The translations under genes were made by a program, and so were the position numbers. Positions 34,806 to 44,539 of a DNA stretch of 64,000 nucleotides are shown piece by piece. Below the pieces are notes generated by a model. That model was not told the DNA's origin, searched no databases, and worked only from the letters and a program-made list of their open reading frames with translations. The first letter of the stretch is position 1. Each line of letters starts with the position of its first letter. The stretch lies in the NCBI GenBank assembly GCA_040387515.1, contig JAZKDP010000018.1, forward strand, positions 32,079 through 96,078, in the 5' to 3' direction. The DNA comes from Methylotenera_A sp040387515 (GTDB lineage Bacteria; Pseudomonadota; Gammaproteobacteria; Burkholderiales; Methylophilaceae).

Positions 34806-35870
34806 TTACTGATGATATTGCTTGCTATGTTCTCGCACCGCCGTAAGCATCGCTGCCGCGTTTTCAGGTGGCGTCCATTGCGTGATGCCGTGGCCTAGAT
34901 TAAATACATGACCACTACCATGACCGTAACTAGACAAAATACTAGCCACTTCTTTTTCAATTGCTTCTGGTGTTGACAGTAAGATTGCTGGATCAAGATT
35001 GCCTTGCAATGCAACTTTATCACCCACTCTTTTTCTAGCTTGGCCAATATCCACAGTCCAATCTAAACCTAAAGCATCTGCGCCAATCTCAGCTTGCGCC
35101 TCAAGCCACAATGCGCCGCCTTTGGTAAATACAATACGCGGCACGATGCGCCCATCATGTTCACGGGTTAAGCCGTTCACAATTTTTTGCATGTAATTAA
35201 GTGAAAACTCTTTATAAGCATTATGTGAAAGCGCGCCGCCCCATGAGTCAAATATCATCACTGCTTGTGCGCCTGCGGCGATTTGCGCATTGAGGTATTG
35301 AATAACGGTTTGCGCTGTGGTTTCTAAAATATGGTGCAGTAAATCAGGGCGGGCATAGGCCATTTTTTTGATATTCAAGAAATCCGTGCCGCCTTTTCCT
35401 TCCACCATATAGGTCGCTAGCGTCCATGGACTGCCTGAAAAACCAATTAAAGGTACGCGACCATTCAATGTTTGTCGAATTTGGCTGACAGCATCAAACA
35501 CATACTGCAGACTCGCCATATCAGGCACGCTTAATTTTTTAATATCCGCCTCTTCACGCAAAGTGCGCTCAAATTTTGGGCCTTCACCTTCTTCAAAGTA
35601 CAGGCCCAAACCCATCGCATCTGGCACAGTGAGAATGTCTGAGAACAAAATGGAAGCATCTAATAACGGGTAGCGATCAAGCGGTTGTAAAGTCACTTCA
35701 GTCGCAAAATCTGGGCTTTTGCATAACTGTAAAAAGCTACCCGCTGTTTTGCGGCTTTGTTTATACTCTGGCAAATATCGACCAGCTTGGCGCATCATCC
35801 ACACGGGCGTGTAGTCTGTGGGTTGGCGCATTAGCGCTTTTAAGAATGTATCGTTTTGCAATTGACTCAT
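34806..35870 (-). CDS. hemE: Uroporphyrinogen decarboxylase
   Basis: A 354-residue cytosolic enzyme that decarboxylates the four acetate side chains of uroporphyrinogen III to coproporphyrinogen III in haem synthesis. The N-terminal signature PVWMMRQAGRYLPEY (with the conserved Arg pair) and the second signature GFSGSPWTLATYMVEGKGG are intact, along with DSWGGALSHNAY, LQGNLDP and LGHGITQWTPPEN. Full length. It lies about 107 bp downstream of gltD on the same strand but after a terminator, so it is probably its own unit. Confidence 0.98.
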   Translation of the reverse strand: MSQLQNDTFLKALMRQPTDYTPVWMMRQAGRYLPEYKQSRKTAGSFLQLCKSPDFATEVTLQPLDRYPLLDASILFSDILTVPDAMGLGLYFEEGEGPKFERTLREEADIKKLSVPDMASLQYVFDAVSQIRQTLNGRVPLIGFSGSPWTLATYMVEGKGGTDFLNIKKMAYARPDLLHHILETTAQTVIQYLNAQIAAGAQAVMIFDSWGGALSHNAYKEFSLNYMQKIVNGLTREHDGRIVPRIVFTKGGALWLEAQAEIGADALGLDWTVDIGQARKRVGDKVALQGNLDPAILLSTPEAIEKEVASILSSYGHGSGHVFNLGHGITQWTPPENAAAMLTAVREHSKQYHQ

Positions 35871-35897
35871 AATTTGCTACCTAATTGACAGTCTAAT

Positions 35898-35940
35898 AAA
35901 AAAGGACACAAAGCAGTTTTACTTTGCATCCTTTGTTTTT
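35898..35940 (-). terminator. Terminator of the gltBD unit
   Basis: On the minus strand AAAGGATGCAAAG pairs fully with CTTTGTGTCCTTT (13 bp, two G-U wobbles) and is followed by a T-run and TTATTA. On the plus strand the wobbles become mismatches, so it favours leftward transcripts ending after gltD. Confidence 0.82.
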
Positions 35941-35977
35941 TAATTCACTTAACTAAATTCAAATTTAGTTTGGCAAC

Positions 35978-37405
35978 TTAGCGGGGCAATGTAGAAGAAC
36001 CCATTAAGAATTCATCCACGGCCTTGGCTGCTTGGCGGCCTTCACGGATTGCCCAAACTACCAATGATTGTCCACGGCGCACATCACCCGCAGCAAACAC
36101 TTTAGCCTTGCTAGTTTTGTAGCTTTCGGCGCCTTCTGTTGTCGCTTTGGCATTTCCGCGATTATCTTTTTCTACACCAAATGCATCCAGTAGTTTTTGT
36201 ACTGGTGACACAAAACCCATAGCTAATAAGACTAAGTCCGCTTTAATAGTGAATTCCGTACCAGCAACCTCTACCATTTTGCCGTCCTTCCACTCCACTT
36301 TACAGCCTTTTAAGTGAGTGACTTTGCCATTCTCACCAATTAACTCTTTAGTTGTAATAGACCAATCACGGTTTGCGCCTTCTTCGTGCGAGCTTGAAGT
36401 ACGCATTTTGAGTGGCCAGTTTGGCCAAACTAACTCTTTATTTTCTTTTTCTGGTGGCTGTGGCATTAGCTCGAATTGCGTGATGCTTAATGCGCCATGA
36501 CGGTTTGATGTACCCACACAGTCAGACCCAGTGTCACCACCACCGATAACCACCACGTTTTTATTAGTCGCCATCACTTGATTAAGCACTGTATCACCAG
36601 CCACCACTTTATTTTGCGGTGTTAAAAAGTCCATGGCGTACATCACGCCATCTAACTCACGACCTTGCACTGGCAAATCACGTGGGTGCTCTGCACCACC
36701 TGCTAAAATTACCGCATCAAACTCTGCTAATAAGCTATCAGCTTGTACGTTTTCGCCCACATGCTGATTCACGCGAAACTCAACTCCTTCTGCTTCCATC
36801 TGCGTCATGCGGCGGTCAATATGAAATTTTTCCATTTTAAAATCTGGAATTCCATAACGTAACAAACCACCAATACGACTGCTTTTTTCTAATACAACAG
36901 CGTCATGTCCAACACGTGCCAATTGTTGTGCAGCAGCCAACCCTGCAGGGCCTGAGCCAACGATTGCGATTTTTTTACCTGTTTTATGGGTTGGGATTTG
37001 TGGCGTAACCCAGTTATTTTCCCATGCTTTATCAATAATTGCGTGCTCAATAGACTTAATGCCAACGGGGTCTGCATTAATGTTTAAGGTACAAGCCGCT
37101 TCGCAAGGTGCTGGGCAAATACGACCAGTAAACTCTGGGAAATTATTGGTGGAATGCAATACATCAATCGCGCCACGCCAATCTTGGCTATAAACCAAGT
37201 CATTCCAATCCGGAATAATATTATTGACTGGGCAACCAGTCGTACAGAACGGAATGCCGCAATCCATACAGCGCGCGCCTTGTTGCTTGGCTTGGTCATC
37301 TGTTAAATGCAGCACAAATTCTTTGTAATTTTTAACACGATCAACGACTGGCAGATTTGCTTCTGCCAGTCTTTCGTATTCCATAAATCCAGTAACTTTA
37401 CCCAT
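35978..37405 (-). CDS. gltD: Glutamate synthase (NADPH) small subunit
   Basis: A 475-residue flavoprotein subunit that feeds NADPH electrons to GltB. It has N-terminal iron-sulfur cysteine motifs (CMDCGIPFCTTGCPV, CPAPCEAAC), the FAD-binding Rossmann motif VGSGPAGLAAAQQLAR, the NAD(P)H motif VVVIGGGDTGSDCVGTS and the C-terminal AAGDVRRGQSLVVWAIREGR. Full length. It starts 17 bp after the gltB stop on the same strand, forming a gltBD operon, and is followed by a terminator before hemE. Confidence 0.98.
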   Translation of the reverse strand: MGKVTGFMEYERLAEANLPVVDRVKNYKEFVLHLTDDQAKQQGARCMDCGIPFCTTGCPVNNIIPDWNDLVYSQDWRGAIDVLHSTNNFPEFTGRICPAPCEAACTLNINADPVGIKSIEHAIIDKAWENNWVTPQIPTHKTGKKIAIVGSGPAGLAAAQQLARVGHDAVVLEKSSRIGGLLRYGIPDFKMEKFHIDRRMTQMEAEGVEFRVNQHVGENVQADSLLAEFDAVILAGGAEHPRDLPVQGRELDGVMYAMDFLTPQNKVVAGDTVLNQVMATNKNVVVIGGGDTGSDCVGTSNRHGALSITQFELMPQPPEKENKELVWPNWPLKMRTSSSHEEGANRDWSITTKELIGENGKVTHLKGCKVEWKDGKMVEVAGTEFTIKADLVLLAMGFVSPVQKLLDAFGVEKDNRGNAKATTEGAESYKTSKAKVFAAGDVRRGQSLVVWAIREGRQAAKAVDEFLMGSSTLPR

Positions 37406-37422
37406 ATTAAAAGTCTTTTCCC

Positions 37423-40400
37423 TTAAGCCGCAACTAATGCTTTATCTTCTGCGAGTTCAATCAACGCACGCTTATATTCATTTGGCATCACTTTTACGAA
37501 CTTCGCTCTGTAGTTTGCCCAATCTGCCAATATGCTAGTAGCACGCACACTGCCTGTATATTTTGCGTGATTTTCAATCAGAGTTTTCAGTGTGATTTCA
37601 TCTGGTTGGTCTAAATGATTTATCTTACCCACACAAGATTCTGCGCTTTCCACTTTTTCTAACGAAACCATGCTCATGTTGCAACGTTTAGCAAATAAAC
37701 CATCTTCGTCGTACACATAAGCCACGCCGCCGCTCATCCCTGCGGCAAAGTTTTGGCCTGTGGTACCTAAAACGACCACTGTGCCTCCCGTCATATATTC
37801 GCAACCATGGTTGCCTACGCCTTCAACGACGGCAGATGCACCTGAGTTACGCACACAGAAACGCTCACCTGCAACACCTCTAAAGTAGCTTTCACCAGTA
37901 GTCGCACCGTACATCACGGTATTACCGATGATAATATTTTCATGCGCAATACCGCGGAATGCAACTGGTGGTTTAATAACGATGCGTCCGCCACACAAAC
38001 CTTTGCCGACGTAATCGTTACCCTCCCCTGTTAATTCAAATGTAATACCTTTGGCCAAAAATGCCGCAAAACTTTGGCCAGAAGTGCCTGTAAAATTGAC
38101 ATGAATCGTGTCATTAGGCAAGCCAGCATTACCGTATCGCGTAGCGACTTGGTTCGATAACATGGTACCAACGGTACGATTTGTATTAGTGATTGGAATA
38201 TCTAATACCACTTTTTTGCCTGTTTCTAAAGCATCATTGGCAAGCGTTATTAACTTGTTATCTAATGCATTGATTAGGCCGTGGTCTTGTACATCATTAT
38301 TTTTACGTGAAACTGATGCAGGCATTTCTGGCAAATGGAACACTTTACTAAAATCTAAGCCGTTGATTTTCCAGTGATCAATGCCTGCTTGCATATCCAG
38401 TAAATCAGCACGACCAATCAAATCATCAAACTTGGCGATGCCAATTGAAGCCATCAATTCACGCACTTCTTCAGCTACAAAGAAGAAGTAATTAACTACA
38501 TGCTCAGGCTGGCCAGTAAAGCGTTTACGTAATTCTGGATCTTGCGTAGCCACGCCGACAGGACAGGTATTTAAATGGCATTTACGCATCATAATACAGC
38601 CTTCAACCACTAGCGGCGCGGTTGCAAAGCCAAATTCATCCGCGCCTAATAATGCGCCAATTAGCACATCACGGCCTGTTTTCATTTGACCGTCAACTTG
38701 CACTACTACGCGACCGCGCAATTGATTCAGCACTAAAGTCTGCTGTGTTTCAGCCAAGCCTAATTCCCACGGCGTACCTGCATGTTTGACTGATGAGATT
38801 GGCGATGCGCCTGTACCGCCATCATGACCTGCAACCACAATATGGTCTGATTTAGCTTTTGCAACACCCGCCGCAACAGTACCGATACCGGTTTCAGAAA
38901 CCAGTTTTACCGAGATAGATGCTTTGGGATTGGCATTTTTAAGGTCATGAATCAATTGCGCTAAATCTTCAATTGAGTAGATATCATGATGCGGTGGTGG
39001 TGAAATCAAACCTACGCCAGGCACGGAAAAACGCAACTTCGCGATATATTCTGAAACCTTATGGCCTGGTAATTGGCCACCTTCACCAGGTTTTGCACCT
39101 TGTGCCATTTTGATTTGAATTTGATCGGCTGAAGCCAAATACTCAGCTGTCACACCAAAACGACCAGACGCCACTTGTTTAATGCGTGAGCGCATAGAGT
39201 CGCCCGCTTTAAGTGGAATATCGCGCTCAATATTTTTTGCGCCAATCACGTTTGCCATAGTGGTATCAGTAGCGACAGGAATAAAACGTTTTGCGTCTTC
39301 TCCACCTTCACCCGTATTCGATTTACCGCCAATTCGGTTCATCGCGATGGCTAGAGTTGCGTGCGCTTCGGTAGAAATAGAACCTAAAGACATCGCACCT
39401 GTAGCAAAGCGTTTGACGATTTCTTTGGCTGACTCAACTGAATCTAGTGGAATGGCTGAACCCGCTGATTTAATTTCAAACAAACCACGCAAGGTCATAT
39501 GACGGCGCGTTTGGTCATTAATTAACGCGGCATATTCTTTATAAGTCGTTGCAGAGTTAGTACGTGTTGCATGCTGTAATTTCGCAATAGAATCTGGCGT
39601 CCACATATGCTCTTCGCCACGCACACGGAAAGCGTACTCACCGCCTGCGTCAAGGCTATTCTCTAATACAGGGTCATCGCCAAAAGCACTTAAATGTAAA
39701 CGTTCTGCTTCTTCCGCTACTTGATCTAAGCCTATGCCTTCTATATTAGTCGCAGTGCCAGTAAAATATTTATCAACAAACGCTGTGTTTAAACCAATTG
39801 CTTCAAAAATTTGTGCGCCACAGTAAGACTGATAAGTAGAAATGCCCATTTTCGACATTACTTTGTACAAACCTTTGCCGATAGCTTTTACGAATTTTTT
39901 GGCGCCTTCGTCATTAGCTTTACTATTTGATTGGTTATTCGCCATATGATTAATGGTTTCAAACGCCAGCCATGGGCAAACCGCTTCGGCACCGTAACCA
40001 GCGAGCAATGCAAAATGATGCACTTCGCGCGCAGATCCTGTATCCACCACCAGACCAGTGCTGGTTCTTAGGCCATGCTTCACTAAATGCTCATGCGTTG
40101 CGGAGCAAGCCAGCAATGCAGGAATTGCCAAGCGGTCTACGCTGACGTTTCTGTCTGACAGAATTAAGATGTTAAATCCATCATGCACTGCGTTTTCTGC
40201 CGCACTTGCAATACTCGCTACAGCGGTAGCCATACCATCTTTACCTAACGCTGCAGGGTAAGTAATGTCCAGCACTAAAGACTTATATTGGTTGTGCGTG
40301 AGCGTTGCAATGGCTTTTAATTGCTCTAACTCATCCAGCATTAATACTGGCTGTCCTGCTTCCAAGCGCATTGGTGGAGTTGTTTCATCCACACCTAACA

Positions 40401-42138
40401 GGTTTGGTTTTGGGCCAATAAATGTCACCAACGACATCACCAATTCTTCACGAATCGGGTCAATTGGCGGGTTAGTCACTTGTGCGAATAACTGTTTGAA
40501 ATAGTTGTATAGCAGTTTTGGTTTGGCTGACAACACAGGCAATGCTGCATCATTACCCATAGATCCAGCACCTTCTTCGCCATTAGCGACCATTGGTGCC
40601 ATTACAAATTTGATATCTTCTTGCGTATAACCAAATGCTTGTTGTGTATCTAACAAGCTGGCTGCCATTTCTAGCTTACCCTCTACTTTTGACATATCAC
40701 TCAAAAAGTAGCGTGTTTTTTCAATCCATTGCTTATAAGGTTTGGCGGTTGCTAGCGCATTTTTTACTTCAGCATCGCCAATAATACGGCCTTGCTCAGT
40801 ATCGATTAGCAACATTTTCCCTGGCTCTAAGCGCCATTTTTTAACGATTTTTTCTTGGGGGAAAGTCAGCACTCCCATTTCAGATGCCATCATCACAATG
40901 TCGTCATCTGTCACTAAGTAGCGAGCAGGGCGCAGACCGTTACGATCTAATGTTGCACCAATCATCCGGCCATCGGTAAATGCTACCGCTGCTGGGCCAT
41001 CCCATGGCTCCATTAATGCCGCGTGATACTCATAGAAAGCACGACGCTCTTCATCCATCAGCGGATTACCGGAACCATCTTTCGCACCCCAAGCTTCAGG
41101 AATCAACATCATCATCGCATGTGGTAACGAATAACCACCAGCGACCAACAACTCTAAACAGTTATCAAAACAGGCTGAATCTGATTGTCCTTCTGCAATT
41201 AATGGCCAAAGCTTTTCTAAATCCTCACCAATCACGCTTGATTTCATGGTCTCGTGACGTGCTGCCATCCAATTCACGTTACCTTGTACGGTATTGATTT
41301 CACCATTGTGCGCAATCATGCGGAATGGATGCGCTAAATCCCAAGCAGGAAAAGTATTGGTTGAAAAGCGCTGATGCACTAGCGCTAACGCTGAAACGAC
41401 GCTTTCATCATTTAAATCCGTGTAATAAACGCCCACTTCGTTCGCCAACAGCATACCTTTGTAAACAATGGTCCGTGATGATAGCGATGGTATGTAAAAA
41501 GCGGCTTTATCATTTAAATTGAGTGCGCGTACAGCATGTTCAATACGTTTGCGAATCACAAATAACTTACGCTCAAACACATTTTGATCTGAAACTGCGC
41601 TCGCAATGATTACTTGGCGCATGATCGGCTCAACATCGCGTGCGGCTTGGGCAATATTACTATTGTTCACCGGCACATCACGCCAACCAAGAAAAGTTTG
41701 ATTTTCTTCTGCAATGATTTTTGTGATTAGCGCTTCGCAAGCTTCACGACTTTTTGCAACTTGCGGTAAAAATACATTACCAACTGCGTATTGGCCTGCT
41801 TCTGGTAGGTTGATATTTAGCTTTGCAACTTCTTTACGCATAAATGCATCTGGCATTTGCATTAACAAGCCTGCGCCATCACCCAATTTGGGGTCGTAAC
41901 CTGTCGCACCACGATGCGTTAGATTGGTGAGCAGCTCCAAACCTTTTTGTACAATTTCATGGCTTTTCTTGCCTTTAATGTGCGCAACAAACCCCACGCC
42001 ACAGGCGTCTTTTTCGTTCGCAGAATTGTATAAACCTTGATTTTTTGGAGCTAGGCTATTTGGTGTCGTGCTATTAATCGCCTGAACTTCATTTTTGGTA
42101 TGAAGGGCTTCAATCTTTAGTGTCTTCGCGGATTGCAT
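37423..42138 (-). CDS. gltB: Glutamate synthase (NADPH) large subunit
   Basis: A 1571-residue subunit making two glutamates from glutamine and 2-oxoglutarate. The type II glutamine amidotransferase domain opens with KDACGVGF, so the catalytic N-terminal cysteine is Cys46, and a 45-residue leader is expected to be cleaved, close to the 42-residue leader of E. coli. Central FMN synthase domain motifs include IGGKSNTGEGGED, AQGAKPGEGGQLPG and ISPPPHHDIYSIEDLA. The 3Fe-4S cysteines CIMMRKCHLNTCPVG and the C-terminal GXGXG helix (GNHGCEYMTGGTVVVLG) are intact. This provides ammonia assimilation with glutamine synthetase. Confidence 0.98.
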   Translation of the reverse strand: MQSAKTLKIEALHTKNEVQAINSTTPNSLAPKNQGLYNSANEKDACGVGFVAHIKGKKSHEIVQKGLELLTNLTHRGATGYDPKLGDGAGLLMQMPDAFMRKEVAKLNINLPEAGQYAVGNVFLPQVAKSREACEALITKIIAEENQTFLGWRDVPVNNSNIAQAARDVEPIMRQVIIASAVSDQNVFERKLFVIRKRIEHAVRALNLNDKAAFYIPSLSSRTIVYKGMLLANEVGVYYTDLNDESVVSALALVHQRFSTNTFPAWDLAHPFRMIAHNGEINTVQGNVNWMAARHETMKSSVIGEDLEKLWPLIAEGQSDSACFDNCLELLVAGGYSLPHAMMMLIPEAWGAKDGSGNPLMDEERRAFYEYHAALMEPWDGPAAVAFTDGRMIGATLDRNGLRPARYLVTDDDIVMMASEMGVLTFPQEKIVKKWRLEPGKMLLIDTEQGRIIGDAEVKNALATAKPYKQWIEKTRYFLSDMSKVEGKLEMAASLLDTQQAFGYTQEDIKFVMAPMVANGEEGAGSMGNDAALPVLSAKPKLLYNYFKQLFAQVTNPPIDPIREELVMSLVTFIGPKPNLLGVDETTPPMRLEAGQPVLMLDELEQLKAIATLTHNQYKSLVLDITYPAALGKDGMATAVASIASAAENAVHDGFNILILSDRNVSVDRLAIPALLACSATHEHLVKHGLRTSTGLVVDTGSAREVHHFALLAGYGAEAVCPWLAFETINHMANNQSNSKANDEGAKKFVKAIGKGLYKVMSKMGISTYQSYCGAQIFEAIGLNTAFVDKYFTGTATNIEGIGLDQVAEEAERLHLSAFGDDPVLENSLDAGGEYAFRVRGEEHMWTPDSIAKLQHATRTNSATTYKEYAALINDQTRRHMTLRGLFEIKSAGSAIPLDSVESAKEIVKRFATGAMSLGSISTEAHATLAIAMNRIGGKSNTGEGGEDAKRFIPVATDTTMANVIGAKNIERDIPLKAGDSMRSRIKQVASGRFGVTAEYLASADQIQIKMAQGAKPGEGGQLPGHKVSEYIAKLRFSVPGVGLISPPPHHDIYSIEDLAQLIHDLKNANPKASISVKLVSETGIGTVAAGVAKAKSDHIVVAGHDGGTGASPISSVKHAGTPWELGLAETQQTLVLNQLRGRVVVQVDGQMKTGRDVLIGALLGADEFGFATAPLVVEGCIMMRKCHLNTCPVGVATQDPELRKRFTGQPEHVVNYFFFVAEEVRELMASIGIAKFDDLIGRADLLDMQAGIDHWKINGLDFSKVFHLPEMPASVSRKNNDVQDHGLINALDNKLITLANDALETGKKVVLDIPITNTNRTVGTMLSNQVATRYGNAGLPNDTIHVNFTGTSGQSFAAFLAKGITFELTGEGNDYVGKGLCGGRIVIKPPVAFRGIAHENIIIGNTVMYGATTGESYFRGVAGERFCVRNSGASAVVEGVGNHGCEYMTGGTVVVLGTTGQNFAAGMSGGVAYVYDEDGLFAKRCNMSMVSLEKVESAESCVGKINHLDQPDEITLKTLIENHAKYTGSVRATSILADWANYRAKFVKVMPNEYKRALIELAEDKALVAA

Positions 42139-42285
42139 ATTTTTTGCCTAATAATTCTGTATCAAAACATTTAGCGGAACCTTCAATAATACCGTTTAAT
42201 GCTTTCAAGTTCAATCGCTTAAGCGCAAATTGATAGCCGTTTTAATACAAAATTTGCCTTACAGGCCAAAAATAATTTGACAATG

Positions 42286-42308
42286 CAAATGAGAATGATT
42301 ATCATTTG
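42286..42308. promoter_or_regulatory. Fur box
   Basis: CAAATGAGAATGATTATCATTTG is a 23-bp near-palindrome (one mismatched pair) containing AATGAGAATGATTATCATT, very close to the GATAATGATAATCATTATC Fur consensus. It lies 33 bp upstream of the start of the 83-aa gene, a position that would overlap its promoter. Confidence 0.85.
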
Positions 42309-42341
42309 TAAATACTGTCTTGTTTCTCTAAGGAGCTTAAG

Positions 42342-42593
42342 ATGAAAGAAACTTTTTGCGAAAAAATTATTTTGGCGAATAGCCTAGGCGTTTGCTTAAC
42401 TTATTGTCCAGATTGCAATGTAGTCGAGCTCGAAATTGGTGCGATTTCACTGCGTCTGAGTCCAGATGTAATCCAGCGCGTTGCCAACATTATGATGAAG
42501 GCCAGCTTGCAACTGGATCACATTGAAGCGGTTAATCGCCCATTGAAATCAAACGAAGCAGGGCAAGGCTCCAGGCTGCAAATGACGCATTAA
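42342..42593 (+). CDS. Small cysteine-containing protein under a Fur box
   Basis: An 83-residue soluble protein with an excellent ribosome site (AAGGAG, 7 bases before the ATG). It has a short cysteine cluster (CLTYCPDCNVVELEIGAISLRL; Cys at 18, 22 and 25) after an N-terminal Cys6, then a helix (DVIQRVANIMMKASLQLDH) and a basic, polar tail. No signal peptide or TM. A near-consensus Fur box lies in its promoter, so expression should rise in iron limitation. It resembles a group of small iron-responsive hypothetical proteins, but I do not recognise a named family. Its 3' end is 16 bp from the convergent hemL. Confidence 0.8.
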   Translation: MKETFCEKIILANSLGVCLTYCPDCNVVELEIGAISLRLSPDVIQRVANIMMKASLQLDHIEAVNRPLKSNEAGQGSRLQMTH

Positions 42594-42608
42594 AATGCAT
42601 TAAACAAC

Positions 42609-43892
42609 CTAAAAAGCCGCAAAAGCTTTCTTAGCGGCCTCGATCGTGTAGGCAATGTCTGCGTCAGAATGTGCCGCAGAAACAAAGCCTGCTTCAAAAG
42701 CCGAAGGCCCTAAGTAAACACCACTATCTAGCATGCTGTGGAAAAAGCGGTTGAAATGGTCTTTATTGTTATTTTGCATAATTTCCGCATAACTGCTTGG
42801 GCAAGCCGCACTGAAATACAAGCCAAACATACCGCCCACATTTTGCGCATTAAAGGTAACGCCTGCTTGTTTTGCCGCTTGCTTCAAGCCATCCGTTAGC
42901 TTTTTGGTTTGTGCAGTTAATTTAGTGTGAAAATCCGGCTCTTGAATTAATTTAAGTGTCGTCAAACCCGCCGTTACCGCAACAGGGTTACCAGACAGCG
43001 TACCAGCTTGGTAAACCTTACCCAGCGGCGCTAATACGCTCATAATATCCTTACGGCCGCCAAATGCACCAACAGGTAAGCCGCCGCCAATCACTTTGCC
43101 TAATGTGGTCATATCTGGCGTGATATTGTACAAAGCCTGCGCGCCGCCCAAATGCACTCTAAAGCCAGTCATCACTTCATCAAAAATAAGAATTGTGCCA
43201 TGTTTGGTACACAATGCACGCAAGGTTTGTAAAAACTCAATCTTAGGCACAATTAAGTTCATATTGCCAACTACAGGCTCAATAATCACACAGGCAATCT
43301 CATCACCGCGCTTGTCGAATAGATCTTGTAATTGCTGCGTATTGTTGTATTCCAAGGTTAAAGTGTGTGCGGCCACACTCGCTGGCACGCCGCCAGAATC
43401 TGGCTCACCAAATGTTAACAGACCGGAACCTGCTTTTACTAACAAGCCATCAGAATGGCCATGGTAACAACCTTCAAATTTCACAATCGTATCGCGACCT
43501 GTAAAGCCACGCGCCACGCGAATTGCGCTCATTGTCGCTTCTGTTCCACTGCTATTTAACCGCACTTGCTCCATACTTGGCACTAGCTTGTTAATCAAGG
43601 CAGCCATTTCCAGCTCAAGCCCTGTTGGTGCGCCAAACGATAGACTATTAGCTGCGGCAGCTTGCACAGCAGCGACCACTTCTGGATGTGCATGTCCAAC
43701 AATCATCGGACCCCAGGAATTGATGTAATCGATATATTCTTTGCCATCAACATCCCACAACTTAGAACCCAAGCCCTTTTTAAAAAAGACCGGCGTGCCG
43801 CCTACAGAGCGAAACGCGCGCACCGGCGAATTAACGCCGCCAGGGATTAATTGTTGAGATTTTTCGAATAAGGATTGATTAAGTGAGGTCAT
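42609..43892 (-). CDS. hemL: Glutamate-1-semialdehyde 2,1-aminomutase
   Basis: A 427-residue PLP enzyme converting glutamate-1-semialdehyde to 5-aminolevulinate, the C5 route of haem synthesis. It begins SLFEKSQQLIPGGVNSPVRAF, contains YHGHSDGLLVKAGSG, LIFDEVMTGFR and TTLGKVIGGGLPVGAFGG, the latter with the PLP-binding lysine. Full length. The start overlaps the thiE stop by four bases (ATGA), showing translational coupling within the thiD-thiE-hemL unit. Its 3' end converges with the small Fur-box gene. Confidence 0.98.
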   Translation of the reverse strand: MTSLNQSLFEKSQQLIPGGVNSPVRAFRSVGGTPVFFKKGLGSKLWDVDGKEYIDYINSWGPMIVGHAHPEVVAAVQAAAANSLSFGAPTGLELEMAALINKLVPSMEQVRLNSSGTEATMSAIRVARGFTGRDTIVKFEGCYHGHSDGLLVKAGSGLLTFGEPDSGGVPASVAAHTLTLEYNNTQQLQDLFDKRGDEIACVIIEPVVGNMNLIVPKIEFLQTLRALCTKHGTILIFDEVMTGFRVHLGGAQALYNITPDMTTLGKVIGGGLPVGAFGGRKDIMSVLAPLGKVYQAGTLSGNPVAVTAGLTTLKLIQEPDFHTKLTAQTKKLTDGLKQAAKQAGVTFNAQNVGGMFGLYFSAACPSSYAEIMQNNNKDHFNRFFHSMLDSGVYLGPSAFEAGFVSAAHSDADIAYTIEAAKKAFAAF

Positions 43893-44539
43893 GGATTGAA
43901 TAGTTGTGAAAATTGTTGAGAGGATAATTTTACGTCATCTGTAATAAAAATAGCTTGAATAACGGCAATCGCATTTGCACCTGCCTGTATGACTTGCGAT
44001 GAATTTTGCAAATTAATACCGCCGATGGCGACACTTGGAATAGTTAACTCAGCCCGCGCCCGATTAAACAGACTCAAATCCGCCACAGGCGCATTCGGTT
44101 TAGTGTTAGAAGCAAAACAAGCACCAAATGCCACATAGTCTGCGCCTTCACTCTGTGCAGTTAAAGCCAAATCAAAGCGATTATAACAAGAGGCGCCTAA
44201 TATTTTATTAGCGCCAATTCTCGCTCTAACTTCAGCCAAATTACCATCATCTGCACCTAAATGCACACCATCTGCATCCAAGTCCAAACACAGCTTAACT
44301 GAATCATTAATAATCAATGGCACATTATATTGTCTACATAGCGGCAATAATGCACGCGCCTGCTGGCTTTGCAGCCGATGATTGGCTTGCTTGTTGCGAT
44401 ATTGCAGAATATTAATACCGCCTTGTAGCGCAGCTTCTACTTTTTTAATCAGTAAATCGGTATCGTCAACATCTGGCGTAATCGCATAAAGCCCGTTAAT
44501 ACTGGAAACGTTAATGTTGGATAAAGGGGACTTTTTCAT
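43889..44539 (-). CDS. thiE: Thiamine-phosphate synthase
   Basis: About 216 residues from ATG 44539, which lies inside the end of thiD (28-bp overlap) and starts MKKSPLSNINVSSINGLYAI. An upstream in-frame start at 44614 would add 25 residues read from thiD coding sequence. It joins HMP pyrophosphate and thiazole phosphate. Motifs are LYAITPD, QYRNKQANH, PLIINDSVKLCLDLDADGVHLGADD, GASCYN, ADYVAFGACFASNTK and PSVAIGGINLQN. Full length. It is coupled to hemL (ATGA overlap) and to thiD. Confidence 0.96.
   Translation of the reverse strand: MKKSPLSNINVSSINGLYAITPDVDDTDLLIKKVEAALQGGINILQYRNKQANHRLQSQQARALLPLCRQYNVPLIINDSVKLCLDLDADGVHLGADDGNLAEVRARIGANKILGASCYNRFDLALTAQSEGADYVAFGACFASNTKPNAPVADLSLFNRARAELTIPSVAIGGINLQNSSQVIQAGANAIAVIQAIFITDDVKLSSQQFSQLFNP

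Noticed and set aside
40980..41297. Plus-strand 105-aa ORF inside gltB
   Set aside because: Antisense shadow of a conserved enzyme, with no independent features.
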